Origin: Varibaculum timonense_A
GTDB lineage: Bacteria > Actinomycetota > Actinomycetes > Actinomycetales > Actinomycetaceae
Direction: 5' to 3'
Assembly (NCBI RefSeq): GCF_027694345.1
Contig: NZ_JAQEVU010000007.1
Coordinates: forward strand, 62,001-126,000
DNA: 64,000 nucleotides
Below the pieces are notes generated by a model. The model was given only the letters and a program-made list of their open reading frames with translations. It did no database searches and was not told where the DNA came from. Below are positions 17,892 to 27,398 of the stretch, piece after piece. The position numbers and the translations under genes were made by a program. Numbering within the stretch: position 1 is the stretch's first letter; the number at the start of each line of letters is the position of its first letter.

Positions 17892-20021
17892 CTAGTTAGA
17901 TAACAGCCAGGAAATAATCTGGTTTCCGCTGGCACGCAGCCCGTCGTGGTGCAAATCCTCTTTCTCCAAGATATTGGCTCCCATAACCCTGCCGGTATTT
18001 AGCGATAGGGCGCGGGGAACGAAAATGTCGTCCCGGTAAACCACTGCATGTATCGGAACTTGGTTTTCCGCCAATTTCTGCGGGTCATAGAGTACCGGCC
18101 ACTCGGTTTCCGCCGCCAAATCATCTGCCAGTTCCGCTAGGGACTTGAGCGCAGGATCGCGGGTAAACACCCAGCTACCAAAATGTTCCCCAGTAAGGTA
18201 ATAGGGTTGAGACTTATCGAGGGGATCGGAATCTTGGGCAAATCCGGGAGCCTTTTCGCGAATCCGATCTGCCGCCCAGGCAGTGGGTTCCACTTCGCTT
18301 TGTTCAACCGCGTTCCCGTAAATAGTTTCATGCAAGAGGGCGTAGAGGGGATCCAGAGCAAAACTGACTCGTCCTCCTACCTGTCCTAAAAATTCTTGGG
18401 TGAGGTGACGTTTACCCCCAATCTGCACAAACGGCGCCTCGAACAGGTAGCGCAGATTTTCCAGGCCAAGCGTGCGTCCCAGCTCCAGACCTACCTGTCT
18501 AATCCGATTGGGGGTCAGTTTTTCTCCATTAGGTAGGTATTCATCGTGTTCTAGCACGTGGGCACAGGTTTGCCGAACCGCTTCTTCCATACCGGGCAGG
18601 GCGTAGAACTCTTGGCAACGCCGGGCGGTGGCCGCGAAAGTTTGCTCGTAAATCCGGTTTACCTTGGTCAGCCCCGGCAGCCCCCCGGTGATATAGGCTT
18701 TTTCGATGGCCTCGGGAAAGCGAGACAGATAGGCGGTAATAATAAAGCCCCCGAAACTTTGCCCCATCACCGTCCATTTCTTTATCCCTAGGGCGCGGCG
18801 CAGTGCTTCGGCGTCCCCTACAATCTGGTCGGCGCGCATCAGTCGCAACCAGGCTCCGGCGCGGTTTCCTAGAGCAGGAATAGTGACATTATCGAGCGGG
18901 GTGGAGCGCCCAGTTCCCCGCTGGTCAAGCATGATTATCCGATATTTTTCCAGGGCAGCGCCGAACCAGGGAGCAGACCAGTCTGCCGGACGAGAGCCTT
19001 TACACCCCGGGCCGCCTTGGAAATAAATCAGATAGGGACGGTTTTCGTCATCATCCAGGGCGATTTCGCGGGCATAGATTTCGATATTGGTTTGCTTGAT
19101 TTCCGCATCGACCCAGGGAGGCAGGAACTGGCTGTCTGGTGTCGAAATATCAAAGTTTCCCTGCGCTTTTGGCCGGGTTTGTTCGCCGGGAGTAACCGCA
19201 AAAAGCTCGCTCTGTACCCCGGTGTCCTGGGTATGCGCCCCTCGTTCCAGGTTTACCACCGGATTTTTCGCCGAGTCCGGGAACAGGTTTAACGCTACTT
19301 CCGGGTGGTAGAGAGGAACCGTGAGGACGTGTTCGCGGATTAGGTAACGTCCCTGACGATATTCTTTGGGGTTAGGATTTTGCTCTAATTTCGGGTAGAG
19401 AGGGCGCGCGAGGGCAGCTGCCGGAGCGGCAGGTTTTTGCTGACCGTTAGTTTCGCGGCAACCTTTCATCTTCCGCTCTTGTATGAAACTATCTGCGCTA
19501 CCACCTGCGGTATCGGGAGCTATCCCACTGGCATTCTCCTTGCTGGTATTCCAGCCTGGCCCAAAATCCGCCTCCCGAGGAGTCCCCGTCTGGTATGCCT
19601 TTGCAATCGCCTGGGCATGAGAGTCTGCCTGTTCATTGAGGGGATGCCCGGCGTGCCCCTTTACCCATTCGAAGCTAACTTTCCCCCTTCTGGCTGGGTC
19701 AGATAGTAACTGATCTAGGCGTTTGACCAGTTCCAGGTTGGCTACCGGTTTGCCACCGCCAGTTTTCCACCCCTTTTTCTTCCAGCCGAACCGCCATTTC
19801 GTCAAAATATTAATCACGTACTGGGAGTCCGCCTGGATCAATAAATCATCATTCATACCCGCAGTTTCGGTGAGTAAATCGGCTACTGCCATCAGTTCTG
19901 CCTGATTATTTGTTCCGAGCGTGAAACCACCAGCACGCCAACAATCAGGAGACAGATACCAACACCAGCCGCCTGCACCGGGATTTCCGAGGGAGGAACC
20001 ATCTGTTGCTGCGATAATCAT
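17892..20021 (-). CDS. Fusion: ribonuclease HI domain plus S33 prolyl-aminopeptidase-like hydrolase
   Basis: A 709-residue protein with two unrelated halves. Residues 1 to about 150 are RNase HI: ATDGSSLGNPGAGG with Asp7, NNQAELMA with Glu42, IQADSQYV with Asp65, and a final carboxylate in EQADSHAQ. A Pro/Ala linker (about residues 150-220) follows. Residues about 225-709 are an alpha/beta hydrolase of the proline iminopeptidase type: FQGGPGCKGS oxyanion loop, LDQRGTGRST, nucleophile GQSFGG, late Asp in VYRDDIFVP and His in LHHDGLR. No stop or start is needed between them; an internal ATG near residue 182 could give a separate hydrolase. Confidence 0.85.
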   Translation of the reverse strand: MIIAATDGSSLGNPGAGGWCWYLSPDCWRAGGFTLGTNNQAELMAVADLLTETAGMNDDLLIQADSQYVINILTKWRFGWKKKGWKTGGGKPVANLELVKRLDQLLSDPARRGKVSFEWVKGHAGHPLNEQADSHAQAIAKAYQTGTPREADFGPGWNTSKENASGIAPDTAGGSADSFIQERKMKGCRETNGQQKPAAPAAALARPLYPKLEQNPNPKEYRQGRYLIREHVLTVPLYHPEVALNLFPDSAKNPVVNLERGAHTQDTGVQSELFAVTPGEQTRPKAQGNFDISTPDSQFLPPWVDAEIKQTNIEIYAREIALDDDENRPYLIYFQGGPGCKGSRPADWSAPWFGAALEKYRIIMLDQRGTGRSTPLDNVTIPALGNRAGAWLRLMRADQIVGDAEALRRALGIKKWTVMGQSFGGFIITAYLSRFPEAIEKAYITGGLPGLTKVNRIYEQTFAATARRCQEFYALPGMEEAVRQTCAHVLEHDEYLPNGEKLTPNRIRQVGLELGRTLGLENLRYLFEAPFVQIGGKRHLTQEFLGQVGGRVSFALDPLYALLHETIYGNAVEQSEVEPTAWAADRIREKAPGFAQDSDPLDKSQPYYLTGEHFGSWVFTRDPALKSLAELADDLAAETEWPVLYDPQKLAENQVPIHAVVYRDDIFVPRALSLNTGRVMGANILEKEDLHHDGLRASGNQIISWLLSN

Positions 20022-20056
20022 CTTCGCTCTCCTAACTGCACACCTGGAAAATTAAT

Positions 20057-20092
20057 ATAACCTGGGGACGCCTCCCGGCGTCCCCAGGTTAT
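20057..20092 (-). terminator. Strong GC-rich hairpin after purH
   Basis: A 16-bp perfect stem (20057-20072 with 20077-20092) around the four-base loop TCCC. On the minus strand it is followed by the T-rich ATTAATTTT. It lies between the purH stop and the RNase H fusion gene, and is best read as the purH terminator. Confidence 0.8.
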
Positions 20093-20204
20093 CAGTACAC
20101 AATCAGATTAACCGCTACGGCAAAGCATTTATTAGTTAGCCCGATGCTGCATTCATCGCCTCTAAAACTCGCGATTACCTAGGCGCTATCCCCGACTTAG
20201 CAGC

Positions 20205-21815
20205 CTAGTGCCAGAAATGGCGAGTACCGGTCAAGTACAAAGTTACGCCGGCTTCTTGACAGGCTTTGATAGTGTCTTCGTCGCGAATCGATCCACCGGG
20301 CTGCACAATGGCTTTCACCCCTGCCTCAATCAGGGATTGCGGACCATCAGCGAAGGGGAAGAACGCATCGGAGGCAGCCACCGAGCCGCGTGCCCGCTCG
20401 GGGGCAGCTTCACCTTCCGGCGCCTGCCCCAAAGTATTTGCCCGTTGAATCGCCAGAGCACAAGAATCTACTCGGTTCACTTGCCCCATCCCGATACCGA
20501 CAGTGGCCTGTTCTTTTGCTAGCAAAATGGCATTTGACTTCACCGCCCGCACTGCTTTCCAGGCAAAAGCTAAATCTGCCAGAGTGGCTTCATCAGCTGC
20601 TGCGCCCGCCGCTAAAGTCCAGTTTTCCGGATTATCGCCCTCGGCCTGCAAGCGGTCGCGAGTTTGCGCCAACATTCCCCCACTGATCTGGCGGAATTCC
20701 CACTCCACCGGGGCGTCTGCGTCAATCCGCAAAATCCGCAGATTCTTCTTGGTCTGTAGCAGCTTTAAGGCTTCCTCTTCGTATTCAGGGGCAATAATTA
20801 CTTCTGTGAAAATCGGTTTCACCTGCTGCGCCATCTGCAAAGTAACCTCACGGTTACAAGCAATCACTCCGCCATAGGCCGATAGTGGGTCGCAACCGTG
20901 CGCCAATAAGTGCGCCTTCGCTACGTCCTCGGCGACTGCAATCCCGCAGGGGTTAGCGTGTTTGATTACCGCCACGCAAGGCTCGCTATGGTCGGTGGCT
21001 GCCCGCCAAGCCGCATCGGCATCGGTGTAGTTGTTGTAGCTCATGGGTTTGCCGCCCAGCTGCTCTGCCTGCGCCAGACCGCCCTCTTCATCGGTGAAAC
21101 GATAGACCGCGGCCTCTTGATGCGGGTTCTCCCCATAACGCAAGCTGTGTAGTTCTTTGAGCTGTGGTTTCCACTGTTCTAAGTTAGGCAGGGCGCTGCT
21201 AGCGGTAGCTTCGTCCTCGCCCTTTAGTTGCTTCGCAAACCAGGAGGAAATCTGGGTGTCATAAATGGCGGTGTGGTTGAAAGCCGTAGCTGCGAGTTCG
21301 CGGCGCTCCGCAGCAGTGAATCCCCCACGTTGCAGGGCAGCAGCTAAATCGTCGTAGGAACTGGGATCCACAATCACCGCTACATCGGCGTGATTCTTGG
21401 CGGCTGCCCGAATCATTGACGGCCCCCCAATATCAATTTTTTCGATACAATCCGCAAACCCCGCACCGGAAGCTACGGTGTCGGCGAAGGGATAAAGATT
21501 ACAAACCACAAGGTCAATAGGGGTTACTTTAAGTTCTTCTAGCTGGGCAACGTGGGCAGGAAGCTCCCGGTTAGCCAAAATCCCGGCATGAATCAGAGGG
21601 TGCAGGGTTTTTACCCGCCCATCGAGGCATTCAGGAAACCCGGTTACCTGGGAAACTTCGGTTACCGGTACCCCGGCAGCGGCAATCACTTGAGCTGTAG
21701 AACCGGTGGAAATAATTTCAACCCCAGCTGCCTGTAGGTTTTTCGCCAGTTTATCGAGGCCGGTTTTATCATAGACGCTGACCAGAGCACGTTTAATGGG
21801 TTTTATTTCGCTCAT
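20205..21815 (-). CDS. purH: Bifunctional AICAR transformylase / IMP cyclohydrolase
   Basis: Catalyses the last two steps of IMP synthesis. I start it at the ATG at 21815 (MSEIKPIKRALVSVYDKTGL), matching the family N-terminus; an in-frame ATG eight codons upstream is possible. About 536 residues. The cyclohydrolase half begins SVYDKTGL with STGSTAQVI; the transformylase half has LRYGENPHQEAA and IKHANPCGIA, with the catalytic Lys-His pair. The end reads VTLYLTGTRHFWH. purN, which often lies just upstream in Actinobacteria, is missing here. Confidence 0.96.
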   Translation of the reverse strand: MSEIKPIKRALVSVYDKTGLDKLAKNLQAAGVEIISTGSTAQVIAAAGVPVTEVSQVTGFPECLDGRVKTLHPLIHAGILANRELPAHVAQLEELKVTPIDLVVCNLYPFADTVASGAGFADCIEKIDIGGPSMIRAAAKNHADVAVIVDPSSYDDLAAALQRGGFTAAERRELAATAFNHTAIYDTQISSWFAKQLKGEDEATASSALPNLEQWKPQLKELHSLRYGENPHQEAAVYRFTDEEGGLAQAEQLGGKPMSYNNYTDADAAWRAATDHSEPCVAVIKHANPCGIAVAEDVAKAHLLAHGCDPLSAYGGVIACNREVTLQMAQQVKPIFTEVIIAPEYEEEALKLLQTKKNLRILRIDADAPVEWEFRQISGGMLAQTRDRLQAEGDNPENWTLAAGAAADEATLADLAFAWKAVRAVKSNAILLAKEQATVGIGMGQVNRVDSCALAIQRANTLGQAPEGEAAPERARGSVAASDAFFPFADGPQSLIEAGVKAIVQPGGSIRDEDTIKACQEAGVTLYLTGTRHFWH

Positions 21816-21950
21816 GACGTGGGAATCCTTTTGTTGCATTCTTTGTCCAGCCCAGGCGAGCGACTGTCCTTTTACGTTCCCCAGTGGTTATCCACTTTTT
21901 TCGCCAGTCACGTTAAAACCAGTCTACCCTGCTGGCTTCGGTGGCGAAAG

Positions 21951-24146
21951 TTAGTCTTGGTCGGGAATTTCGATGGCTTGGGTGGAAGTGTCGTCAGCGC
22001 CGCGCCGCGGTTTGCCCGCACGCAAGCGACCTCGTTTGAAAATTGAACGTTTTATTGCTGGCCGCGTCAGTTCTGCTTCCGGGAGGCGCTGGGCAGAAGA
22101 TTTGATTTTTTCCAATTCCTGGCGTTCTTTCGCAATAACTTCATCGGTTTTGCGCTCTGCCCAATCGGTGGCCAGGTCTTTTATTTCCTCGGTATCTACC
22201 GGCAGGGCTCCCCTAGAGCGCGCAAACTTTTCTTCCGGGCTCTGCCGCGGGGCAGCTGGCTTAGCCAACTGGTCAGCTTGCGATTTTTCGGTAGTTTCGA
22301 GGGCGTCCTCGCTGTCTTTACCGACAGCTTCAGTCTTTTTACCCGACTTGGCTTCGCTATCATTTCCTTCACCAGCGGGGACAGTTTCCGAATCTGTCAT
22401 CGGAAGCTCTGACGGTGGCGCTACTTGTTCAGTTTCCGTCACCTCATTCGCAGCTGAGGGCACTTCCTGCGCCTCACTATCTCCGGTCGCCTGCGGCTTC
22501 GCGGAACTATCCTCTCCGCCTGTTTCCTGCGTATCGGCTTCCGCGTCCTCATCCGTAACCGCGCCCTCGGCGCTCAGAGGATTTCGGGAGTGCAGTTCTT
22601 TCGCTTTTTCCTTCGCTGCTGCTATCCCTTGGCGACTAACGCGCAAACTCGCCCTCCTCGCCCTAAAGAAATTATCTGCCAGGTAGGCACGAGCACGAGG
22701 GTGCAAAACCACTCCTACCAGTACTATCGGCAACCAAACTAGGATAAACCCCATAGCGGCAGTAGCCAGCGGTTGCGCCCCCCAAACCGACATTCTCCCC
22801 GTCCCTATAGACCCGGAAGCTAGGAAACAGAACCAAGCGGTGAGCACTGTAAAAGAAAGCGCCCCAACCAGGAAAGACGCTATATGAGAAAAGAAATCAA
22901 CCCGCGCCATCGAGGTGTAAAGCCCATATCCAACTACGAGACTACCCGCTACGATTAGCGCCAACACCCAGTATCCGGGAGTTTGATTTGGCAGCGCCCC
23001 CAAAATAGGGACTGCCGGAATCGGTCCGGCTTTCACCTGAGTGAGAGAGCGGACAGTACCAGTCCCCTGCGCAAAACCCGGACCTAACACCCAGGTCAGC
23101 GCCCAAGTTTGCACAGTAGGCAGATACAGCAATTGCGCCAGCCAAATCAAAATCCCTGCCCCTAGGGAAACTCCGTAAAGGTCATAGATTTTATCAACCG
23201 CCGAAAAATGCGAAAACACTTGAGTGAGCACCAGAATCAAGGTGATGAAACCGAAGAACACAAACACTTTCCAGCCACTGCGAACTCCGGACACCACCCA
23301 ACCGGGAACCGTCCAAGTGCTACTGGCGCCGTCCCAGCTGCGCTCGTCCCGATCAATTCCCAGACGGCGGTTTTCTAAATCTTGGCTATATGCGTAATCG
23401 GGATTGACAAGGCGCGCCCGCAAGGCTCGGCTTTGCGCATTCAAATAATCTAAACGGTATTTCAGACGCGATTTAAAGTTACGCAACGCAGGTTTAACTT
23501 CTTTAGGGCGCTGCTCTCGGTCAAAAAGATAAAAAGCATAGCCGACAACTATAAAACCATGAAGCAGTGCCCAAAAGAACAGTTCACCCAGGCTATAGGC
23601 TCCTCGCACCACCAAACCCACCAGGGTAGCTACCAGTGCTTGCGCGAAAGGATATACCCAGAGGATAGTTTTACTTTCGAGGACGAGACGGTGCGCGAGA
23701 TGCGCCCCCAACCATAGGTACGCAATCCACAAACCGAGGGGTATAAGCGACATGGTTGCCGCTTTCCCTAGAGTGAAATGCAAGGGAGTAGCGAACCCTA
23801 AAGCCCAAATACTAGAACCCACCGCCAAGGAATCTGTCCAGACAATATCTACTATCCACGGATTTGAAGAGGTAGAAAAATAAACTCCCGCGCAGCAAGC
23901 CAAGATAATAATCCAAGGAAAAACGCAGGTGATGAGGGCAGCTGCCACCATACGGGTAATTCCCGGTTGAATCCTAACCGTGAAGGTGCGTCGAGTTTTT
24001 TGCGAGGTAGCAACACCCTTTTCCCCCGCCTCTGCCTTTAGCGGCCGTTTTGGATTCTTGGGCTTAATCGTGGAGGTACGGGTAGACCCTTTCCCCGCAC
24101 CCGCAGGTTGCCGAAGAAATTTTTGAAAATTTAAACGCCGCACCAT
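21951..24146 (-). CDS. DUF6350 polytopic membrane protein
   Basis: About 731 residues from the ATG at 24146 (MVRRLNFQKF); a longer frame to 24215 would need a TTG start and adds an unlikely leader. A basic 60-residue N-tail is followed by roughly ten membrane helices (to about residue 500) and then a long disordered cytoplasmic tail rich in Glu, Ala, Ser and Thr. This is the membrane family encoded between sucCD and purN/purH in many Actinobacteria (the mycobacterial Rv0955 position). Function is not established; a link to cell division has been proposed for relatives. Confidence 0.8.
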   Translation of the reverse strand: MVRRLNFQKFLRQPAGAGKGSTRTSTIKPKNPKRPLKAEAGEKGVATSQKTRRTFTVRIQPGITRMVAAALITCVFPWIIILACCAGVYFSTSSNPWIVDIVWTDSLAVGSSIWALGFATPLHFTLGKAATMSLIPLGLWIAYLWLGAHLAHRLVLESKTILWVYPFAQALVATLVGLVVRGAYSLGELFFWALLHGFIVVGYAFYLFDREQRPKEVKPALRNFKSRLKYRLDYLNAQSRALRARLVNPDYAYSQDLENRRLGIDRDERSWDGASSTWTVPGWVVSGVRSGWKVFVFFGFITLILVLTQVFSHFSAVDKIYDLYGVSLGAGILIWLAQLLYLPTVQTWALTWVLGPGFAQGTGTVRSLTQVKAGPIPAVPILGALPNQTPGYWVLALIVAGSLVVGYGLYTSMARVDFFSHIASFLVGALSFTVLTAWFCFLASGSIGTGRMSVWGAQPLATAAMGFILVWLPIVLVGVVLHPRARAYLADNFFRARRASLRVSRQGIAAAKEKAKELHSRNPLSAEGAVTDEDAEADTQETGGEDSSAKPQATGDSEAQEVPSAANEVTETEQVAPPSELPMTDSETVPAGEGNDSEAKSGKKTEAVGKDSEDALETTEKSQADQLAKPAAPRQSPEEKFARSRGALPVDTEEIKDLATDWAERKTDEVIAKERQELEKIKSSAQRLPEAELTRPAIKRSIFKRGRLRAGKPRRGADDTSTQAIEIPDQD

Positions 24147-24329
24147 CTCTACTATTGTCCACTTTTTCAAAGAAATACCGCTTAGGCACACCGCATATAG
24201 TAGCTGAGAATCCAAAATCGGTCAGGGAGATACCGCTAGGTCGCCCTCCCCCACAGAGTTTTTTTAGGTAGGAGAATCCGGCTATCGGATGCCCATATCT
24301 TAGCTAACCGGCAGATAGCAGGTTTGCTG

Positions 24330-25262
24330 CTAGTGGAGCGCGTTGAATGCTTCCCGCACCAACTGGGCAGTTTGAGAGGGAGTCTTGCCAACTTTGACGC
24401 CCTGAGCTTCCAGAGCTTCCTTCTTCGCCTGGGCAGTGCCTGCCGAACCGGACACGATAGCTCCTGCGTGCCCCATGGTTTTACCTTTAGGAGCAGTAAA
24501 GCCCGCTACATAAGCGATTACCGGCTTGGTGACATTAGCGGCGATATAGTCGGCGGCGCGTTCTTCCGCGTCCCCTCCGATTTCACCAATCATTACGATT
24601 ACCTTGGTGTCGGGGTCATTTTCAAACGCCTTTAGCGCGTCAATATGGGTAGTACCAACCACTGGATCACCGCCGATCCCCATACAGGTGGTGAAGCCAA
24701 TATCGCGCAGCTCAAACATCATTTGATAGGTCAAAGTACCGGACTTGGATACCAATCCGATAGGGCCGGAGCCAGTGATATCGGCCGGGGTAATGCCCAC
24801 ATTGGACTGTCCCGGCGTAATAATGCCCGGACAGTTCGGACCGATAATCCGGCATCCCTTCTCCAGGGCGGCATTTACGAACTCGGTGGAATCCTGTACC
24901 GGAATCCCCTCGGTAATCACCACGATCAGCGGCATCCCGGCCTCTACGGCTTCTAGTACCGCGCCTTTAGCGAAACGCGGGGGAACGAACACTACCGAAA
25001 CATTCGCGCCCTCTTTTTCGATGGCTTCTTTCACGGTGCCAAATACGGGCACCGAAACTGTTCCGGCTTTTACGCCCCGTTTTTTGGCGACCTCACCCAG
25101 GGGAACAATATCGAAATCAACCGTTTGCCCTGCTTTCTTGGGGTTAGTTCCCCCTACCACATTAGTTCCAGCTCCTAGCATCAGCCGGGTGTGTTTACGC
25201 CCCTCCGAACCGGTCATACCCTGTACGACAACCCGGGCTGCGGAATCAAGAAATACTGACAT
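24330..25262 (-). CDS. sucD: Succinyl-CoA synthetase alpha subunit
   Basis: Forms the CoA-binding, phosphohistidine-bearing subunit that interconverts succinyl-CoA and succinate with ATP/GTP formation. It has 310 residues. The N-terminal Rossmann part has VVQGMTGSEGRKHT, the middle has GPNCPGIITPGQ, and the active histidine lies in TMGHAGAIVSG (about residue 254). It follows sucC by 30 bases. Confidence 0.96.
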   Translation of the reverse strand: MSVFLDSAARVVVQGMTGSEGRKHTRLMLGAGTNVVGGTNPKKAGQTVDFDIVPLGEVAKKRGVKAGTVSVPVFGTVKEAIEKEGANVSVVFVPPRFAKGAVLEAVEAGMPLIVVITEGIPVQDSTEFVNAALEKGCRIIGPNCPGIITPGQSNVGITPADITGSGPIGLVSKSGTLTYQMMFELRDIGFTTCMGIGGDPVVGTTHIDALKAFENDPDTKVIVMIGEIGGDAEERAADYIAANVTKPVIAYVAGFTAPKGKTMGHAGAIVSGSAGTAQAKKEALEAQGVKVGKTPSQTAQLVREAFNALH

Positions 25263-25292
25263 ATTTGCTTCTCCTTATGCTTTTACCGATTC

Positions 25293-26459
25293 TTAACAGC
25301 CAGCAGCGAGTTTAGCTGCCTGGGCGGCGCCAGCATCCATAGTTTCCACCATGGTCACCTGCTCTAGGTTCGCTTCCTCTAAAATCTTGCGACCGGCCTC
25401 TACTGAGTTGCCGTCTAAGCGCACCACCAGTGGCTTAGTGGCTTTATCGCCCAAGATTTCGATTGCTTTCACAATCCCGGTAGCCACCTGGTCACAGGCA
25501 GTTATCCCGCCGAATACATTTACAAATACCGACTTGACCTGAGGGTCGCTGAGAATCACGTCCAGTCCATCAGCCATTACCTGCGCGGAGGCTCCGCCCC
25601 CAATATCCAGGAAGTTTGCTGGTTTCACCCCGTATTCTTCACCGGCATAGGCCACTACGTCCAGGGTGGACATCACCAGACCAGCGCCATTACCGATGAT
25701 TCCCACTTGCCCATCTAGGTGGACATAGTTCAAGCCTTTTTCTTTAGCCTGGGCTTCCAAAGGATTTTCTGTGCGTTTATCTAGCAGTTCTTCATGAGCG
25801 GGATGACGGAAATGGGCATTATCGTCCAGGTTCACTTTTCCATCTAAAGCGATTATTTCGCCCTCTACCGTAGAGACCAGGGGGTTTACTTCTACTAGAG
25901 TAGCGTCCTCGCCCTGATATACGTTCCAGAGCCCTTTAAGCACCGCGGTGGCTTTAGAGATGAGTTCCTCGTCCTCGAAACCGGCTTCTTTGAGGATACT
26001 GCGCGCTACCGTCTCGTCGATTCCGGTGGCTGACAGAGGTACTTTCGCTAAAGCATCCGGACGTTCCTTGGCTAACTGCTCGATCTCCATCCCTCCCTCT
26101 TTGGAGCACATGGCCAGGTGGCGGCGGTTAGAGCGGTCAAGCAGAATCGAGAAATAATATTCGCAGGCAATATCGGCGCCAGCTGCGATTAGTACCTGAC
26201 GCACAGTGTGACCTTTAATGTTCATCCCCAAGATTTTTTCGGCTTTTTCACGCGCCTCCTGAGGAGTGCGAGCAAGTTTAACCCCGCCAGCCTTTCCACG
26301 ACCACCCGTCTTTACCTGCGCTTTTACCACCATTAGGGGGTGAGCGAGTTTTTCGGCAGCTTTTTGAGCTTCTTCGGGGGTTTCGACCACGATTCCAGGT
26401 AGTACGGGAACCCCGTATGCTTCGAAAAGATTGCGAGCCTGATATTCATAAAGATCCAC
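25293..26459 (-). CDS. sucC: Succinyl-CoA synthetase beta subunit
   Basis: The ATP-grasp subunit. I place the start at the GTG at 26459 (giving VDLYEYQARNLFE), because this matches the family N-terminus and leaves eight bases after GAGAGG; an ATG two codons upstream is only two bases from it. 388 residues. Typical segments are KAQVKTGGRGKAGGVKLA, EYYFSILLDRSNRRH and VNVFGGITACDQVA. It is the first gene of sucCD and reads in line with the DUF6350 and purH genes. Confidence 0.95.
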   Translation of the reverse strand: MDLYEYQARNLFEAYGVPVLPGIVVETPEEAQKAAEKLAHPLMVVKAQVKTGGRGKAGGVKLARTPQEAREKAEKILGMNIKGHTVRQVLIAAGADIACEYYFSILLDRSNRRHLAMCSKEGGMEIEQLAKERPDALAKVPLSATGIDETVARSILKEAGFEDEELISKATAVLKGLWNVYQGEDATLVEVNPLVSTVEGEIIALDGKVNLDDNAHFRHPAHEELLDKRTENPLEAQAKEKGLNYVHLDGQVGIIGNGAGLVMSTLDVVAYAGEEYGVKPANFLDIGGGASAQVMADGLDVILSDPQVKSVFVNVFGGITACDQVATGIVKAIEILGDKATKPLVVRLDGNSVEAGRKILEEANLEQVTMVETMDAGAAQAAKLAAGC

Positions 26460-26723
26460 TTGCATGTCCTCTCATCAAGTACCTCGACATCAAGATATAG
26501 GACTATAGTACCAAAGAGTTCGATAGCTTTTGCTGGGATAGGCGACTCCAGATTTAAGAGTTAATAGCATCAACCGTTTAAATTAGGGGAACTAGAAGAA
26601 CCCCCAAGGTTTCCTACCGAGACTACAGGGTCAAAACCTTCAAGTTAGTCAGCTCAGGGATTTTGGGAACCGTGGTCATAGAGACACCCCACCAAGGCCC
26701 ACCTCTCAGACAATCCGGCGAGA

Positions 26724-26987
26724 TTATTGCCGTAAATATTGTCGAGTTGTTTCTGACAAAAGTAAAGGATAATCACCGGTCTTTACATAGTCGTCCTGTA
26801 GGGCGACTAGCTGTTCGCAAAGGATTTCCGGTAGTTCAATTTGTTTCTCAAAAGCGAGTGAAACAATAAAATCCAGATCCTCACCCTCACCGTATTCATA
26901 ATCTTCTATCAATTGTTGCACTGCGGGATTAGCGGTTTTTTCGAGGTGACGCCGCAGCTTTTTATATAGCCCTAGGTAGGTTGGCAC
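26724..26987 (-). CDS. Small acidic protein of unknown function
   Basis: An 87-residue protein, MPTYLGLYKKLRRHLEKTA and onward, mostly helical by composition, with an acidic middle (DYEYGEGEDLDF). No motif or family is recognised. It lies between the sucC promoter region (26460-26723, no other gene seen) and the CRISPR-adjacent small gene, on the same strand as both. It could be an immunity-type or regulatory protein, but nothing in the sequence says which. Confidence 0.5.
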   Translation of the reverse strand: MPTYLGLYKKLRRHLEKTANPAVQQLIEDYEYGEGEDLDFIVSLAFEKQIELPEILCEQLVALQDDYVKTGDYPLLLSETTRQYLRQ

Positions 26988-27106
26988 GAAATAATCCTAT
27001 CTTTAGCAATGCTTATATTTATCGCTTCCCGATAAAGATGTGCATCTGTCTAAAGAGAAAACTTTCCGGTGCTAGGAGTAAATTCTTTAACCGCGAGGAC
27101 TATCGA

Positions 27107-27328
27107 TTAATCGTATTCCGGGAGACTATCTAACGCCGCCTTCCAGTCAGCGATTTTTTGGGGCACTCCTGGCTCATCTCCAAGAAACAGGTCAGTAAAG
27201 AACAGGATGGAATCGACGAAACCAGCCCCATCGCACTTTTCGTGACTGTCCAGAAGGGCTATTTGCTTAGGGGTAGCACGAGCTTCGAAGAAAGCACGCG
27301 AAGTAGCGTAGAACTCATCGTAGGTCAT
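27107..27328 (-). CDS. Small acidic protein next to the CRISPR array
   Basis: I start it at the ATG at 27328 (MTYDEFYATSRAFF), giving 73 residues; extending the frame upstream would run into the last CRISPR repeat and is not credible. The protein is acidic and has a run of hydrophobic helix (VDSILFFTDLFLGDEPG). It is not recognised. Position at the distal end of the array and composition similar to the 87-residue neighbour suggest the two belong together. Confidence 0.5.
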   Translation of the reverse strand: MTYDEFYATSRAFFEARATPKQIALLDSHEKCDGAGFVDSILFFTDLFLGDEPGVPQKIADWKAALDSLPEYD

Positions 27329-27398
27329 AATAAATCCACAAAAAAGCTGGCAAGCGTCACAGTACCGCTCAGCATAACATTTATAACTGCAGACTAAA

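Noticed and set aside
21973..22686. A 237-codon plus-strand frame rich in Ser and Ala
   Set aside because: Mirror frame of the low-complexity tail of the DUF6350 protein.
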